Shown piece after piece: positions 45,376-56,079 of a DNA stretch of 64,000 nt; positions within the stretch are counted from its first letter, which is position 1; the number at the start of each line of letters is the position of its first letter. Source of the stretch: Elgaria multicarinata webbii (Eukaryota; Chordata; Lepidosauria; Squamata; Anguidae); the NCBI RefSeq assembly GCF_023053635.1, contig NC_086185.1, positions 7,783,001 to 7,847,000 of the forward strand. The letters are read 5' to 3'. Both the position numbers and the translations under genes were made by a program. A model generated the notes under the pieces. It saw only the letters and a list, made by a program, of their open reading frames with translations. It searched no databases and was not told the origin of the DNA.

Positions 45376-46771
45376 GGTGTGCTGAGGAGAGACAGTAACG
45401 GCAGTGACTCTCCCGTGGTTTGTGTTTTTGTGTGCTGCAGTCAACAGAGTGTCTTTTATTTTAGTTCATGCTCTGGGCTTGAGTATCTCTAATAGCAGTT
45501 CTCACTTGAACCAGAAATACTGTAAGATGTGGCAATTCTTGATGCTGTTCTACTTTGCACTTTTTCTTAATCCTTTTATATGTGTTGCTTCCATTTTTGT
45601 ACAGACGTGGCCCTCAATTGCAATGTATTATACTTTGACTTGGCTCTGAAGTATTTATAAAATAGATTTCTTTTATTCATAATATTTAAATATGTATATT
45701 ATGGTCAAAAGAAAGAATGATCTGGTGTGGTTTCTAAGGAATGAAGTGATTTTTATATGAAATGTTTCAGTGCACAACAGTTTTAAATATAACTTGGGCA
45801 AGCTTTTCCTTCTATGAAGTGTATGTGTGGGTCTGCCAACTTTCAAAGTGACAACAAATCACCGATTCCAGTTAACGTTATATCTATGAGCCATTTTTCT
45901 GACCAGACCTGGCTGCCCTTAGAGACCAATTCTAATTTTTAAGTCACGAGAGAGGTTTTAGATTGCTTCTCCTGCCAAATCCTGCCCACTGACCTTGGAG
46001 AGATCCGAACCCATTACATACAATCTGGCTGTTGGGACCAGGAGCACGTGTCTTGGTAGTTCATATTCAAACACATACACTTGTTTACATATGCAGGAAA
46101 TGCTTCCCCTATCAATTAGTGGATTTTATTTTCCCTAATGAGCTCATGGTTGAGGCCTGTTACATTCAATATGTGATAAAATTGCTCACTTACTTAGACA
46201 CAGATTTGCTGTTTTGACTTCATCCAAGGCGGCAAAAACTGTGAAACAATGTGTGCATGGAGTAAAATAGCTGTGGGTGTGCTTTAAATGGGATAACAGC
46301 TTGTGGAGTTAGTCTAGAATGCATTGAGTATGTTTCTGGCCTTCATAGCCCCTTTGCTCTGGTGTTCATGTGGGCTTTCTGGACTAGCCTCATTTTCAGT
46401 GTATTTTCTAAAACTTTCCAACGTGGAATACACTTAACTGGTGCAGAACGTCACAGTGTTCAAGAGATTTTGTTCTTCTATAGCCTACAGAATCATTGTG
46501 GTTATAGGTTTTCAGGATTTCCCCCTTATGTTTGCCTAAACCAGGGGTGCGAACCTGTCATCTGCCAGGTTTTGTTGGATTTTTCCCATTAGCCCAGCCA
46601 AGATGTCCAAGGAGTTGTAGTCCATCAATATCTGGAGGTCCACAGGTTCCCTACTTCTGCTCTAAATATATAAAGTTCCTGTGACACATCACTTTGCTAT
46701 TCCATTAAAGACTGCAAGTTACACAGCCCCTGCTACTTAAGATTATGATAGGAAAACCATTTGTGTATTGG
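45376..46771. other. ACSL4-KCNE5 intergenic start
   Basis: AT-rich and largely unique in appearance. 46545-46660 is a degenerate copy of a MITE family whose words include GGAGTTGTAGTCC. No gene found. Confidence 0.45.
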
Positions 46772-47205
46772 TTTCATAGAATAGAGTTGGAAGGGGTGTA
46801 TAAGGCCATCGAGTCCAACCCCCTGCTCAATGTGGGAATCCATCCTAAAGCATCCCTGACAGATGCTTGTCCAGCTGCCTCTTGAATACCTCTAGTGTAG
46901 GAGAGCCCACAACCTCCCTAGGTAACTGGTTCCATTGTCATACTGCTCTAACAGTCAGGAAGTTTTTCCTGATGTCTAAACGGAATCTGGCTTCCTGTCA
47001 CTTGAGCCCATTATTCCATGTCCTGCACTCTGGGAGGATCGAGAAGAGATCCTGGCCCTCCTCTGTGTGACAACCTTTTAAGCATTTGAAGAGTGCTACC
47101 ATGTCTCCCCTCAATCTCCTCTTCTCCAGGCTAAACATGCCCAGTTGTTTCAGTCTCTCTTCATGGGGCTTTGTTTCCAGACCCCTGATCATCCTCATTG
47201 CTAGC
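46772..47205 (-). mobile_element. CR1 LINE 3' end (antisense)
   Basis: Tail TTTCATAGAATAGAGTTGG, then the antisense CR1 coding end to CCAGACCCCTGATCATCC. The minus strand encodes RGLETKPHEERLKQLGMF. Confidence 0.92.
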
Positions 47206-47753
47206 CTCCATAATCTGGACCCTGGCATCCCAGCTTATTTTCCTAACAGGAACAAATGGGACTATCTGCTACATTCTTCCGGCATGTTTACTTTCACAAG
47301 GGTTGGCACTGTTAGGCCCCTGCCAAGGTCCACACCCCAGTAGGCTTCCCTTCGCCAATTGGTAGAGCCTTCTGGCTCTTCCCTCTCTCTCTGTTGCTCG
47401 CTTGAAGTAAGCAGAAGGAGCACGCCCTCTCTTTGGGAGGGTGTGCCGATTGGGCCTACAGAGAGAAGCAAGCAAATGGGCAGTGGCCACAGCAAGAAGG
47501 CGGAGGGTGCCCCAAAGCAGGCTGCAGGGATTTGTGGCACCCCTAAATGGAGGCAGGAGGAGGCTCAGTGGGCCTGCCTATGCTATTGTGTCCAGGCTGG
47601 ATACTGCCTTCCCATGGCAGCCCTTCCAGCCCCCTGAAAAATGCTACCCAAGAGTTGGAAGACTGCTGAATGGGGTGAGCTGTGGTGTAGGGCGGAGGGG
47701 GGGAACCCCCCAGAATTGGGTGGAGGGAACTTCCATGAGCAGAGTGCTTCCTC
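47206..47753. other. Intergenic, GC-richer, unclassified
   Basis: Several overlapping open frames on both strands without family character. No splice or promoter evidence. Confidence 0.4.
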
Positions 47754-48415
47754 TTAAGAACATCAGAAGAGCCCTGCTGGATCAGACCAAGGGTCCATCT
47801 AGTCCAACATCCTGTTCACCAGAGGCCAACCACCTTGTTGACCAGGAACCTACGAGCAGGATTTAAGTGCAACAACACCCTCCCACCCATGTTCTCCAGC
47901 AACTGTTTTTAACTTTTGTAAACCGCCCAGAGAGCTTCGGCTATGGGTCGGTATATAAATGTAACAAATAAATATAAATAAGTGGTATACATAGGTTTAC
48001 TGCCTTGGATACTGGAAATAACTCATCACTATCAGAACTAGCAGCCATTGATAGCCTTCTCCAGGAATTGGTCCCATCTCCTATTAAGCCATCCAAATTG
48101 GTGGCCATCAAGATGTCTTGTGGTAGCGCATTCCATAGTTGAACTACTTCCTTTTACCTGTCCTGAATCTCCCAACAAATGAGCTTCATCAAATAATCAC
48201 AGCTTCTAGTATTATGGGAGTGGGAGAAAAAATGTCTCCCTATCCACATTCTCCACACCATGCATGATTTTGTACATGTCTATCCTGTCTCCTTACTCCG
48301 CCCTTTTCTAAGCTAAACCATCTCGGCTGTTGCAACCTTCCCTCGTAGGGGAGTTGCTCCAGGCCCTGGATTGTTTTAGTTGCTCTTTTCTGCAGCTGCA
48401 GAAGGCAGAACCTAC
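47754..48415 (-). mobile_element. CR1 (second subfamily) carrying a LINE-tail insert
   Basis: Antisense CR1 beginning AAGAACATCAGAAGAGCCCT and GGTCCATCTAGTCCAACA. It is interrupted at about 47903-47985 by a sense L2-like tail (AAACCGCCCAGAGAGCTTCG, then AAATGTAACAAATAAA) and resumes to the coding end near 48415. Confidence 0.82.
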
Positions 48416-48529
48416 ATCCAACACACATGTCTATTATGCTGGACTCTGTAAGTGTGAGTTTTGGCAGACGTGTACATTTTCCAGCCCTGGACCCCCGTGA
48501 CAACCTGCCCTACACATTCTACACCCATT

Positions 48530-48650
48530 TTTGTCACATACAGTTCTTCGTGATCTCAGTGCATCACACATATGGGCTCTGCGCCTGCGTGGAGTTCATT
48601 CTGTAAATTTCCAGTTGATCTGAACAGAGCCTGATGGTTTGAACAGCCGC
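48530..48650 (+). repeat. Second copy of the CTGCGCC repeat
   Basis: ACAGTTCTTCGTGATCTCAG then ATATGGGCTCTGCGCCTGCG match the minus-strand reading of 33670-33860. A diverged fragment of the same family. Confidence 0.6.
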
Positions 48651-48679
48651 ACACTTTACAAAGTCACACTTGGAGGATT

Positions 48680-48697
48680 TGTGTGTGTGTGTGTGTG
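48680..48697. repeat. (TG)n microsatellite
   Basis: About nine TG units. Confidence 0.88.
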
Positions 48698-48752
48698 AAA
48701 CATTTTACTAATTGCATTAAAACTAGCACTAAAGGTCTCATGGAGGAAGGAG

Positions 48753-48991
48753 CAATGGTGTAGTGGCAAAGGTGTTGGACTAGGAGTCAGGAGATCCGGG
48801 TTCCAGTCCCCACTCAGCCATGGAAACCCACTGGGTGACTTTGGGCCAGTCACAGACTCTCAGCCCAACCTACCTCACAGGGTTGTAGTGAGGATAAAAT
48901 GGAGAGGAGGATTATGTACGCCATCTTGGGTTCCTTGGAGGAAAAAAGGTGGGATATAAATGTAGTAAAGAAATATAAATAATAAATAATT
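48753..48991 (+). mobile_element. MIR-like tRNA SINE (CORE-SINE)
   Basis: Head GTAGTGGCAAAGGTGTTGGA, B-box region GGTTCCAGTCCCCACTCAG, core GTGACTTTGGGCCAGTCAC, and end GGTGGGATATAAATGTAGTA with an AAT-rich tail. Confidence 0.88.
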
Positions 48992-49405
48992 AGTCACATG
49001 ATTAAGGTGTAAGCTCAAGGGCAGAAATGCTGAGCTAGGGCAAAGTCTCACTTCTGTCTTAAACCAGGTGGACTTAGACAAGCTGCTATCTCTCACCTCA
49101 GTTCTACAACATGGAAATAATAATAGCATTAATATTTGCAGAAAAGAAATTGGGAGCAGAAAAGGCTTTGGGAAGGGGAGAAGTTGGTGCAAATGACAAC
49201 TTCTGTCAGGAATGTAGCATTGAGAAAACAGTTAATTGCTCCTTCTCCAGCCATGTACTGCAGTCCCAATCCTGATTGTAGAGATGGACAGATTTTGTGG
49301 AATCTGTTCCGACTGTGTTTCACAGATTGTCAGGCACCTTTCATTCTGCTTTCCACTCGTTGGTGGAATTGGGTTCCCTCCCCCTTCAATTTTCCAAATT
49401 TGTGC

Positions 49406-49443
49406 AAATTCGCAGTTTGATAATGCACAAATCCCCTAAAACG
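49406..49443 (+). repeat. Left 38-bp target duplication of the BovB insertion
   Basis: Matches 49983-50020 at 36 of 38 positions. The two differences are CG here versus TG in the right copy. Confidence 0.92.
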
Positions 49444-49982
49444 TTTACTTCTGGGGAGGAGAGCAATGACAAATCTTGATAAAATAGTTAAGAGCAGAGA
49501 CACCACACTGACAACAAAGGTCCGCATAGTTAAAGCAATGGTATTCCCCGTAGTAACCTATGGCTGCGAGAGCTGGACCATAAGGAAAGCTGAGCGAAGG
49601 AAGATAGATGCTTTTGAACTGTGGTGTTGGAGGAAAATTCTGAGAGTGCCTTGGCCTGCAAGAAGATCAAACCAGTCCATACTCCAGGAAATAAAGCCAG
49701 ACTGCTCACTTGAGGGAATGGTATTAAAGGCAAAACTGAAGTACTTTGGCCACATAATGAGAAGACAAGACACCCTGGAGAAGAGGCTGATGCTAGGGAA
49801 AGCGGAAGGCAAAAGGAAGAGGGGCCGACCAAGGGCAAGATGGATGGATGATATTCTGGAGGTGACAGACTTGACCTTGGGGGAGCTGGGGGTGGCAACG
49901 GCTGACAGAAAGCTGTGGCGTAGGCTGGTCCATGAAGTCACGAAGAGTCGGAAGCGAATGAACGAATAAACAACAACAAAAC
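49444..49982 (+). mobile_element. RTE/BovB LINE, 5' truncated
   Basis: Encodes an open 167-residue C-terminal part of the BovB polyprotein (49466-49969): MVFPVVTYGCESWTIRKAER, then LKAKLKYFGHIMRRQDTLEK and GRPRARWMDDI. It ends in GAACGAATAAACAACAACAA. Flanked by 38-bp direct repeats. Only the RT C-terminal region is present, so it cannot move by itself. Confidence 0.95.
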
Positions 49983-50020
49983 AAATTTGCAGTTTGATAA
50001 TGCACAAATCCCCTAAAATG
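49983..50020 (+). repeat. Right 38-bp target duplication of the BovB insertion
   Basis: Starts AAATTTGCAGTTTGATAATG. See the left copy at 49406-49443. Confidence 0.92.
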
Positions 50021-51012
50021 TGTATCTTTATGCTTTTGCCTATGGGAGAAATGCACATTTTTATGAGGGTTTCTTTAATTATTATTTTATGTATTTTTCT
50101 ACGACTAAATTTGTATAAAATTATGGAAGGTTTAAAAAAACAGTCTGCAAGTCCTACATCTCTGCTTGATTCTCTTCGCTGCAGCTACTATTTTCAAAGG
50201 GAGGAAAACAGGCACCTTAAATGCAGCCATCTGCTTAATGTCTCCTCTGTGTAGTTCTTTGGATTACTCAGTCATGGTCTGAGCCTTTTTTGGTCATCCT
50301 GTCTTGCTCTGTATAAATGGAGAAACTCTAAACTGTCTAATGGATCTAGGCGATTTGCCTTTCCCAGATACTTGCAATATGTTTCAACCTTCAAATCTCC
50401 CTTCCTACCAGTGTATACACAGAGGAGGGACTGAAGGAATGTAAAATCCATGTCAAGATTTCTCCTGAAGGCTATTTAATGCCTTCAGACACTTTGATGG
50501 CTCTTCTTTTAGGCATAACTGGGCCTATATTATCTGTTTATCTACACCTGAATGGATGCACGGCAAAGTAGATCTATCTCCTCTGATTTAACTGGTATCT
50601 ATAAAATGGGAAGGAGGGTTACATGCAACCCATACTTACCTGGAAGTAAGCCCTACCAGATCAATAGGGCTTACTCACAAGTTAGTGTCTTTAGGAGTGT
50701 AGCCCTACTGTGCTGAGGTGCAGGCATTAATAAGAATTGGAAACTACTTTACACAGTTAAGAGACCCAATATTTAATGGGATCACTGGTAATTCATCATG
50801 AGTAACCTGTGTTATAAGTCAGCGATACCCAGATGGTGACTGACACAACTCCCAGAAGCCCCAGGCAGCATGGGCAATGGACTTGGGGATAGTGGGCATT
50901 GCAGTCATGCTCTAGTCATGGGAAGAAAACTAGTTCATTCATAAGATCAAGCAAAAGGTACATTCACAAGCAGAAAGAGTTATAAAGACACGGAAAAAGT
51001 TATAAAGACAAG
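50021..51012. other. Intergenic DNA
   Basis: No gene. 50630-50710 contains a short inverted repeat (GGAAGTAAGCCCTA ... TAGGGCTTAC), a small dispersed element also seen in degraded form at 38390-38450. Confidence 0.45.
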
Positions 51013-51163
51013 GGGGGGATCTACACTACTGCTTTTAAAGTGCTTTAAAGCACTTTGAAAACGTTTTGAAACCTGTATATGCAGTGTGTCCTGGGCCCCA
51101 ACAGTTGTCAAAACTGTTATAAAGCTCTTTAAAGCGCTTTAAAGCAGTAGTGTAGATCCCCCC
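51013..51163. mobile_element. Harbinger-like MITE, 151 bp
   Basis: Terminal inverted repeats GGGGGGATCTACACTACTGC and its complement at the right end (GCAGTAGTGTAGATCCCCCC). The internal CTGGGCCCCAACAGTTGT relates it to the MITEs at 39260-39551. Confidence 0.85.
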
Positions 51164-51321
51164 ACGGAAAGAGGAAGGAAAGGAAAAGGAATTAAGATGA
51201 TGATGATGATTAAAAAAAATATTTCTTACCCATCTCTATTTTGATCGAGGCAGGGAACAACAGTTAAATATAAAATACATAAAACTGCATTGAAACATCA
51301 TACACATTGTTAAAACATCCT

Positions 51322-51466
51322 AAAAGAAAGAAAAAGACGAAAGAAAGAATAAAAAGAGAAAGGAAAGGAAGACAAAAAAGAAAGGAATGAAGAGAAAAAG
51401 AGAGAAAAGGGGGTGGGGGAGAGAGAAACCGAGAGAAAAGAAGGGGGAGGGAAGGAGAGAGAGAGG
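51322..51466. repeat. 145-bp polypurine tract upstream of KCNE5
   Basis: Purines only, apart from seven pyrimidines, ending about 350 bp before the KCNE5 start codon. Such tracts can form triplex (H-DNA) structures and are common at promoters. A regulatory role here is inference. Confidence 0.85.
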
Positions 51467-52330
51467 CACAGTCGCCCCCTCCCCCTCCGAGCTCTCCGGC
51501 ATGCCACGGGGTGGGGGAGGCTGCGGCTGCCTTTGTCCCTGCCAAGCCGGGCAGGAGACAGATGGAGAAGAAAGGGTGAGGCTCGGGGGGGGGGATGTGC
51601 TGGACGGGGCAGCCCTGCAGGGGGGAGGAGGAGGGACGGAAGGGCTGCGCGTGCCTTGGAGGGAGGGAGGGAAGGGAGAGAGGGAGGGGCGGGAAGGCCC
51701 CAGGGGGTCGACTCCGCCGGGGCTGCTGGACGGCGCAGAGCGCGCGCGGCGGCCCGAGGGAGCGAGAGGCGCGCGCGGCCGTGCTTGGCGCCCCGGCAGC
51801 CCCGCGGAGCCCATGAACTGCAGCGAGAGCCGGCGGCTCCAGCGCCTGCTGAGCCGGCTGTGGCAGGAGCTGCGCGGCGGCGGCGGCGGCGGGGCGGTCC
51901 CGGTCCCGGTCCCCAACTCCAGCCGCCCCGACGGCGGCGCGCCCTCCCCGGCGTCCCCGTGGGGCGGCGCGGACGACGCCTACCTGTACATCCTGCTGAT
52001 CATGATCTTCTACGGCTGCTTGGCCGGGGGCCTGATCCTGGCCTACACGCGCTCCAGGAAGCTGGAGTCCAAGCACGACCCCTACCACCTCTACATCGAG
52101 CGCGACTGGACGGCGGCGGGGGCGGCGGGGGCGGCGGCCCGGGAGCCCAGCCTGGACGAGGCGAGGAGCAGCGGAGACAGCGAGGAGCATCCCTGAGGAC
52201 CGCGCGGAGGGGGCGCGCCGGAGCTCGGAGGCGCGCCGCGCCCTGCGCGCCATCCTGGGCCTCGCCTCGCCGCGCTCTCGGCAAAAAGGCGCCGCGCCCC
52301 ATCGGCTTCTGAGCCCAGCCCGGGCAGATT
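51430..52330. promoter_or_regulatory. KCNE5: CpG island covering KCNE5
   Basis: Dense CG dinucleotides and very high G+C from about 51470 to 52330, against AT-rich surroundings. It covers the whole single-exon gene, and transcription probably starts inside it. No TATA box was seen. Confidence 0.8.
51813..52196 (+). CDS. KCNE5: Potassium channel regulatory subunit KCNE5 (single exon)
   Basis: KCNE beta subunit. Members are single-pass membrane proteins that bind KCNQ1 and other Kv channels and shift their gating; mammalian KCNE5 suppresses KCNQ1 current and is expressed in heart and brain. The 127 residues start MNCSESRRLQRLLSRL, close to human KCNE5. Possible N-glycosylation sites are N2 (NCS) and N35 (NSS). 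The hallmark transmembrane block DDAYLYILLIMIFYG and CLAGGLILAYTRSRKLE spans about 54-85 (membrane 57-79). The cytoplasmic part has DPYHLYIERDW (89-99), then an Ala/Gly-rich acidic tail. Human KCNE5 is about 142 aa, so the linkers are shorter here. The reading frame stays open 142 codons upstream, but that stretch is CpG-island low-complexity sequence. The MNCSES start is chosen by homology, though its Kozak context (CCCATGA) is weak. Confidence 0.95.
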   Translation: MNCSESRRLQRLLSRLWQELRGGGGGGAVPVPVPNSSRPDGGAPSPASPWGGADDAYLYILLIMIFYGCLAGGLILAYTRSRKLESKHDPYHLYIERDWTAAGAAGAAAREPSLDEARSSGDSEEHP

Positions 52331-53293
52331 TCTCCGAGACGCGTGTCGCTTATCGGGAGCCAAAGGAATCGCCCCGTGTGCCCCCCCCCCAAGTTTCGGG
52401 GTTCAGCCACAGCTCTGGATGTTGGGGTCGGAGTGGGAAGAAAGGGAGCAGGATTTTTGTTTTATTTTTGAAATGCGCGGTCCGCATTGGAATCGACTTA
52501 AGCTGGGGGGTGGAGAGGAGAGAGAGAGAGAGAGAGAGAAGTTCTGTAGATTTGTTTAAGCTGAGCCGGGCTGTGGGTTCGAATCCGACTCTCATTTCGG
52601 GGTGTGTGTGTGTGTGTGGGGGGGAAACAGGCCCCTTGAATGGCAGCCAAATGGACAGGTTGTTTGGGAAGCTGGCAACACCAAAAACCGCTTCCTTCAG
52701 CCCAATGGAGTCTCCGGGGGGAGGGGAGGCATTTAATTTATGTTTCTGTGGCCTGTTCCTCACTCTGACCATGCCAATTTTCTTTCGATTTGCTGATACG
52801 TTTCAATAGATTCCCCATCCCTGGGGAAAGGTGCCAAGATAGGTTTTCGAAAGGATGACCTTTGGCGATGAGCGGAGAAAGCAAAGCCTTCTCCTGGTTC
52901 CAAGTGGCCTCTGGCGGCTGCCCGGGCCACAAATTGTCAGAGGAGGTGGAGGAGGGGGACCGTGGCCGCAGCTGCCAGAGACAAAGGGGGAGTGGGCCAC
53001 GTGGAAGCCAGGCGGCCTGAAAACCAAGGCAAGCCCCCCACCCCTCATGGACTTTGGCTTTGCAGCTGCGCAAGGTTGAGAGAGGCGTTTCGGATGGGGG
53101 CCGTTTTCTCCTTTTACAAAATCAAAAGGCACGTAACTCAGGGACTCAGGGACTCGTAACAGTTCAGGCGGAACCCAAGGAGGGTTCTGCCCTGATAACC
53201 ACTCGCTTAAGCGCATCTAAAGTGCCTTGCAGGATCACGCCACCGTCCATGTCATCCTGTGTTGCGGCAACTGGCAAGCAGTGCACTAGCAAT
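52197..53293 (+). other. KCNE5: KCNE5 3' flank, likely including 3' UTR
   Basis: No canonical AATAAA seen close by. Contains a GA run (52513-52539) and a GT run (52601-52618). Open frames at 52378-53216 on both strands show no family similarity. Confidence 0.4.
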
Positions 53294-53399
53294 CCCCAAC
53301 CTGGTGCCCTTGGAACGAGTTGGACTATAATTCCAAGCATATGCCGTCCAGAGGATGCTGGGAGTTGCAGACCGACGTGTGTAAGGCACCAGGTTGGGG
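53294..53399. mobile_element. MITE with CCCCAACCTGGTGCC termini, 106 bp
   Basis: Perfect 15-bp terminal inverted repeats CCCCAACCTGGTGCC and GGCACCAGGTTGGGG. The inside carries GAGTTGGACTATAATTCC and GCTGGGAGTTGCAGACC, an imperfect hairpin. Defines the family also seen at 54211-54335, 55165-55290, 62612-62716 and 62990-63330. Confidence 0.85.
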
Positions 53400-53949
53400 G
53401 AGGCTGCACTAGATGGTTTGACAGCTGACCCTTGTCCCCGTGCCGTCGAAAGAAGAGGACACACAGTAACCTAACATTTACTTAGATATTCAGATATACC
53501 TATAAGTGTCATGTATTTATAACGTTGCACGGAGGCAAATTTTGAAAACGTGGTTCTAATTGGAATTGAAATGCAACACATTTCATGACACCGCGGAGGA
53601 CTGGTACCTGCTCAGTCTGCAATCAAGACGCTAACTGTTCATGGGCAATGCTTCTTTATCGTTGGACTGCACAGCCGTTCGAAACAGAAGACGCCTGTAT
53701 TGCTAAACAAACCACAGAGGGAAAGCCCATTGTATAAGCAGCAGCAGCAATCAGGTAGCCAGGTTGTAAACAAGCCAGGATTTCCCCAGAACCCTGGCTT
53801 ATTGTTACGTGCAAATGGAGTTGTTTGTGCCCAGCATTTGGTCCTCAGGGATACACGGCCCCTGCATCTGAAGGTTCCATTGAACTCTCATGGCAAAGAG
53901 CTGTTGATAGACTCATCCTCTTAAACCCATTTGTGAAAGCCTAAATGAT

Positions 53950-54184
53950 TTTATTTATTCGTTCTTGCATTTATATCCCGCCTTTTTTCCTCTTACGGAA
54001 CCCATGTCAGTGTACATAATCCTCCTCCTCTCCATTTTATCCTCACAACAACCACCCTGTGAAGTAGGCTGGGCTGAGAGTCTGTGACTGGCCCAAAGTC
54101 TCCCAGTGGGTTTCCATGGCTGAGTGGGGACTAGAACCCGGATCTCCCAACTCCCAGTCCAACACTTTAGCCACTACGCCACAC
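53950..54184 (-). mobile_element. MIR-like tRNA SINE (antisense)
   Basis: ATATCCCGCCTTTTTTCCTC at its 3' end, core GTGACTGGCCCAAAGTCTCC, and B-box region GGGACTAGAACCCGG in antisense. Confidence 0.87.
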
Positions 54185-54210
54185 TTCAATGATGAAGTTT
54201 CTATGGCTGC

Positions 54211-54335
54211 TTCTCCTCTCCAGATGTGTTGGACTACAAACTCCCACTGATGCCAGCCAGCATGACCATGTTGGCTGAGGTTGATGGGTTTTGTAGTCCA
54301 ACATGTCTGGAGAGTGCCAGGTTGGGGGAGGCTAC
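54211..54335. mobile_element. MITE of the GTTGGACTACAA family
   Basis: CCAGATGTGTTGGACTACAA pairs with TTGTAGTCCAACATGTCTGG at the other side, followed by GTGCCAGGTTGGGGGAGGC. Confidence 0.75.
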
Positions 54336-55164
54336 CCTGTGAGCCACCGGATAGGAGCTATACTTGACTCCTACCCCGTAACCTCACCCCAAAGAAAAAG
54401 CACCCAGCTGCCTTCTTCCTCACGGTTGATCTGTCCTCTAAAAATTCCTCCACAACAGAACTTGATTCTGAAACCCCGATCTTGCAGCATCAAGCCACCT
54501 CTTGACAGTGATGAAAATATTTTAGAGGGAAAGTTGTATTTGCAGTCTGGTTCTGAGAAAAAGAAGTGATGGCTGTGATAGCCTCAACTGAAAATTCATG
54601 TGAAGATAGGGGGAAGGAAACTTTGAAAAGTGTAGAGCCGTCTCTACACCAAACTTATATAAGGTTGTGCAGAACACATGTCTTGACAGCGCTTAAGACC
54701 CTGTTGGCATCTAGTCCATTTCTCAGCACAAGTCAAAGGACTGATTCTTGCCGTCTGGATATCTGAGGAATCTCACCTCTCACATCAATTTGCCTGTTGA
54801 CCCTAAGATCATCCTCAAATGAAGCAAGAGGCTGCATGGAAATAGGACATTTTTAGCTCTGGTGCCTCAGTTGTGGAACTCTGTGGTCCTCTTCAGACGA
54901 CATGCTATGCCATGGTCAGACTGCTAAGCCTTTTGCAAGAAATGGTTCGTGAGCGTGTTTAAACGGGTTATGTAGCCACCATGGTTGGGATTGGTTCGCA
55001 GGATATGCTAAGTCATGGTTTGCATGCCACACTAAGTGATAATGTTTAGCTCAAAATGCTTAACCACTGTGGCTTAGCCTGGTCTGCATCTCAGGAGGCT
55101 TTTGGTGCCTGCAGTAATATCTTTAAAGTAGCAGTTTTTTAATCCCTCCCCCAATATCCTAAGC
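54336..55164. other. Intergenic DNA
   Basis: 54890-55085 contains words typical of another degenerate MITE (TCTTCAGACGACATGCTATG, CTAAGTCATGGTTTGCATG). No gene supported. Confidence 0.4.
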
Positions 55165-55290
55165 TAGGCTTTCCCAACTTAGAGCCTGCCAGATCTTTTG
55201 GACTACAACTCTCATCAGCCCCAGCTAGTATAGCCAATGGTCAGGAATGCTCGGAGTTGTAGTCTAAAACATCTGGAAAGGAACAAGTTG
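55165..55290. mobile_element. MITE of the GTTGGACTACAA family
   Basis: TTTCCCAACTTAGAGCCTGC, TTTTGGACTACAACTCTCAT and CGGAGTTGTAGTCTAAAACA form the family's imperfect hairpin. Confidence 0.7.
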
Positions 55291-55668
55291 GAGATGGTTG
55301 TTGTAATCCCTTCGTGTATTTTCCCCCATTGCTCTTGTTTGCTTTTACTTCTGCCTGTTCCTGTTTATCGTGTTTTATAAACCATAAAATAATTTATAAG
55401 CAATTCTGGCTTAGCATTTTGTGGAAACACAACCATTCTCTTCATGTAGAAAAACACACATGAAAACCCACGGTACACAAAAAGTGATGTAAGGATACAG
55501 ATTGTATTAACTGTTCCTGGTTGGCTCTTTAATGACATCTGGGTAGCTAAATCTCCAGCTGAGATATAGTACACAAGTATCAGCAAGAAGCCCTTTATAA
55601 CTGGGCTAAAGGTAGAAAGCTTTAAATATGGAATCACAAAATCTCAAACTACTAATGTTGGAGTAAGA

Positions 55669-55973
55669 AAGGGAAAGGAAAGGAACCTCTCCTGCAAGCA
55701 CTTGAGTCAATACTGACTCCTAGAGGGACGCCTGCTTTCACTGACGTTTCCTTGGCAGACTTTGTAGTGGGGTGGTTTGCCATTGCCTTCCCCAGTCATG
55801 GCTACTTTTCCCCCAGCTAGCTGGGTACTCATTTTACTGACCTCGGAAGGATGGAAGGCTGAGTTGACCTGAGCCGGCTGCCTGAGAACCAGCTTCCGCA
55901 GGGATCGAACTCAGGCCGTGGGGAGAGTTTTGGCTGCAGTAACTGCCGCTTACCACTCTGCGCCACACAAGTA
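55669..55973 (-). mobile_element. tRNA-derived SINE (CTTTC-tailed, antisense)
   Basis: Opens with AAAGGAAAGGAACCTCTCCT (tail in antisense) and ends with the A box (CCACTCTGCGCCACAC). The B box appears as GGGATCGAACTC. Confidence 0.9.
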
Positions 55974-56017
55974 GCAAAAGCATAATTCTCAAAAAATTGA
56001 TGTGATCATTTATGGAA

Positions 56018-56018
56018 A

Positions 56019-56078
<60 letters not shown>

Positions 56079-56079
56079 T
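56018..56079. repeat. (ATT)n microsatellite
   Basis: About 20 ATT units. An antisense LINE-like tail follows (56080-56310: TATCCCGCCTTTTGCCCAAT, GAGCCTCAAGGCAGCCTTAC), whose own tail probably seeded it. Confidence 0.93.

Noticed and set aside
51387-51812. 142-codon in-frame extension upstream of the KCNE5 ATG
   Set aside because: Low-complexity Arg/Gly/Glu translation of polypurine and CpG-island sequence; family homology begins at MNCSES.
51413-52312. 299-codon open frame overlapping KCNE5 in another frame, and a 329-codon frame antisense to it
   Set aside because: Long frames arise easily in GC-rich DNA without stops. Only the KCNE5 frame carries conserved family sequence.
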